Of a stretch of 16,157 nucleotides of DNA, positions 15,879 through 16,157 are shown piece by piece (the first letter of the stretch is position 1; every line of letters starts with the position of its first letter). Source of the stretch: MADRE2 sp964397015 (GTDB taxonomy: Bacteria > Desulfobacterota > Desulfobacteria > Desulfobacterales > Desulfobacteraceae); contig CAYNHL010000084.1 in NCBI GenBank assembly GCA_964397015.1, positions 1 through 16,157 of the forward strand. Reading direction: 5' to 3'. The notes beneath the pieces are model-generated. The model saw only the letters and a list, made by a program, of their open reading frames with translations, did not search any database and was not told the DNA's origin. A program made the position numbers and the translations under genes.

Positions 15879-16157
15879 ATGAATACCAGCAACCCCGCCG
15901 TTATGGCCGCCACTGAAAAATGCTGTGAACACCGGCGAATATCTTTATCTCAGGGACTGGCCCTTTTAAACGATGCAGAACTCCTGGATCTTGGCCGGCT
16001 TGCCGATGCCCGGCGGAGCCACATGCACCCCGAAAAGCCTGTCACCTATGTTGTCGACCGCAATATCAACTACACCGACATCTGTGTTTCCGGCTGCAGG
16101 TTCTGTGCATTTTACAAAACACCCGGGGCAGGCACGGGCTATGTCATATCCCGCGAA
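15879..16157 (+). CDS. mqnC: Cyclic dehypoxanthinyl futalosine synthase MqnC (partial, N-terminus)
   Basis: The first 93 codons are present and the frame is open to the right edge. The radical SAM ligands C69, C73 and C76 sit in NYTDICVSGCRFCAFYKTPG, and the context VTYVVDRNINYTDIC is typical of MqnC. This enzyme cyclises dehypoxanthine futalosine in the menaquinone pathway, two steps after MqnE. The gene begins 4 bases after the mqnE stop, so they are co-transcribed. The ATG at 15879 has no close Shine-Dalgarno (AGGA lies about 12 bases away), and the ATG at 15903 is a possible alternative. The remainder of the protein lies outside the window. Confidence 0.92.
   Translation, partial: MNTSNPAVMAATEKCCEHRRISLSQGLALLNDAELLDLGRLADARRSHMHPEKPVTYVVDRNINYTDICVSGCRFCAFYKTPGAGTGYVISRE

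Noticed and set aside
15089..15913. Minus-strand open frame of 274 codons opposite mqnE
   Set aside because: It is a shadow of a clearly recognised radical SAM gene and has no recognisable domain.

Overview
The window comes from a Gram-negative bacterium, most likely a sulfate-reducing Desulfobacterota (Desulfobacteraceae-like). This is inferred from the combination of a PfaD/PfaA-type secondary lipid synthase, a CpxAR-like two-component pair, the futalosine menaquinone pathway (mqnE, mqnC) and heavy use of GTG/TTG starts. I see no rRNA, tRNA, CRISPR array, intact insertion sequence or prophage. A run of ten N at 4130-4139 suggests a draft or metagenome assembly.

Left part, minus strand (1-4794): a CpxR/OmpR-type response regulator, a sensor histidine kinase overlapping it by a GTGA junction, then pfaD (FMN-dependent enoyl reductase) and the 5' part of a large ketoacyl synthase gene of PfaA type that runs off the left edge. 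The regulator's DNA-binding domain is interrupted by the N run and by about 50 bases next to it that do not fit the family.

Middle (4992-9177): a plus-strand SNF2 helicase with two N-terminal SWIM zinc fingers. It is followed by an AT-rich palindrome and a decayed DUF4143 ATPase gene that lacks its AAA+ half and has an internal deletion. Converging on this is a VTT (TVP38/TMEM64) membrane protein gene.

Right part (9208-16157): two divergent operons share the 129-base region 12042-12170. Leftward run a polyacidic protein with a C-terminal FGE/SUMF1-like domain, a XerD-type tyrosine recombinase (start and stop overlapping as TTGA) and the VTT protein. Rightward run a ParA/MinD-like ATPase with an altered Walker A motif, a 126-aa protein of unknown function, a coiled-coil protein ending in two topoisomerase-type zinc ribbons and a very basic tail, then mqnE and the start of mqnC. 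The first four rightward genes overlap in sequence and are probably translationally coupled.

The best candidate for an undescribed system is the divergent set of polyacidic FGE-like protein, ParA-like ATPase, 126-aa protein and basic zinc-ribbon protein. Their grouping next to menaquinone genes has no function I can name from the sequence. The other loci are recognisable families in partly unusual arrangements.
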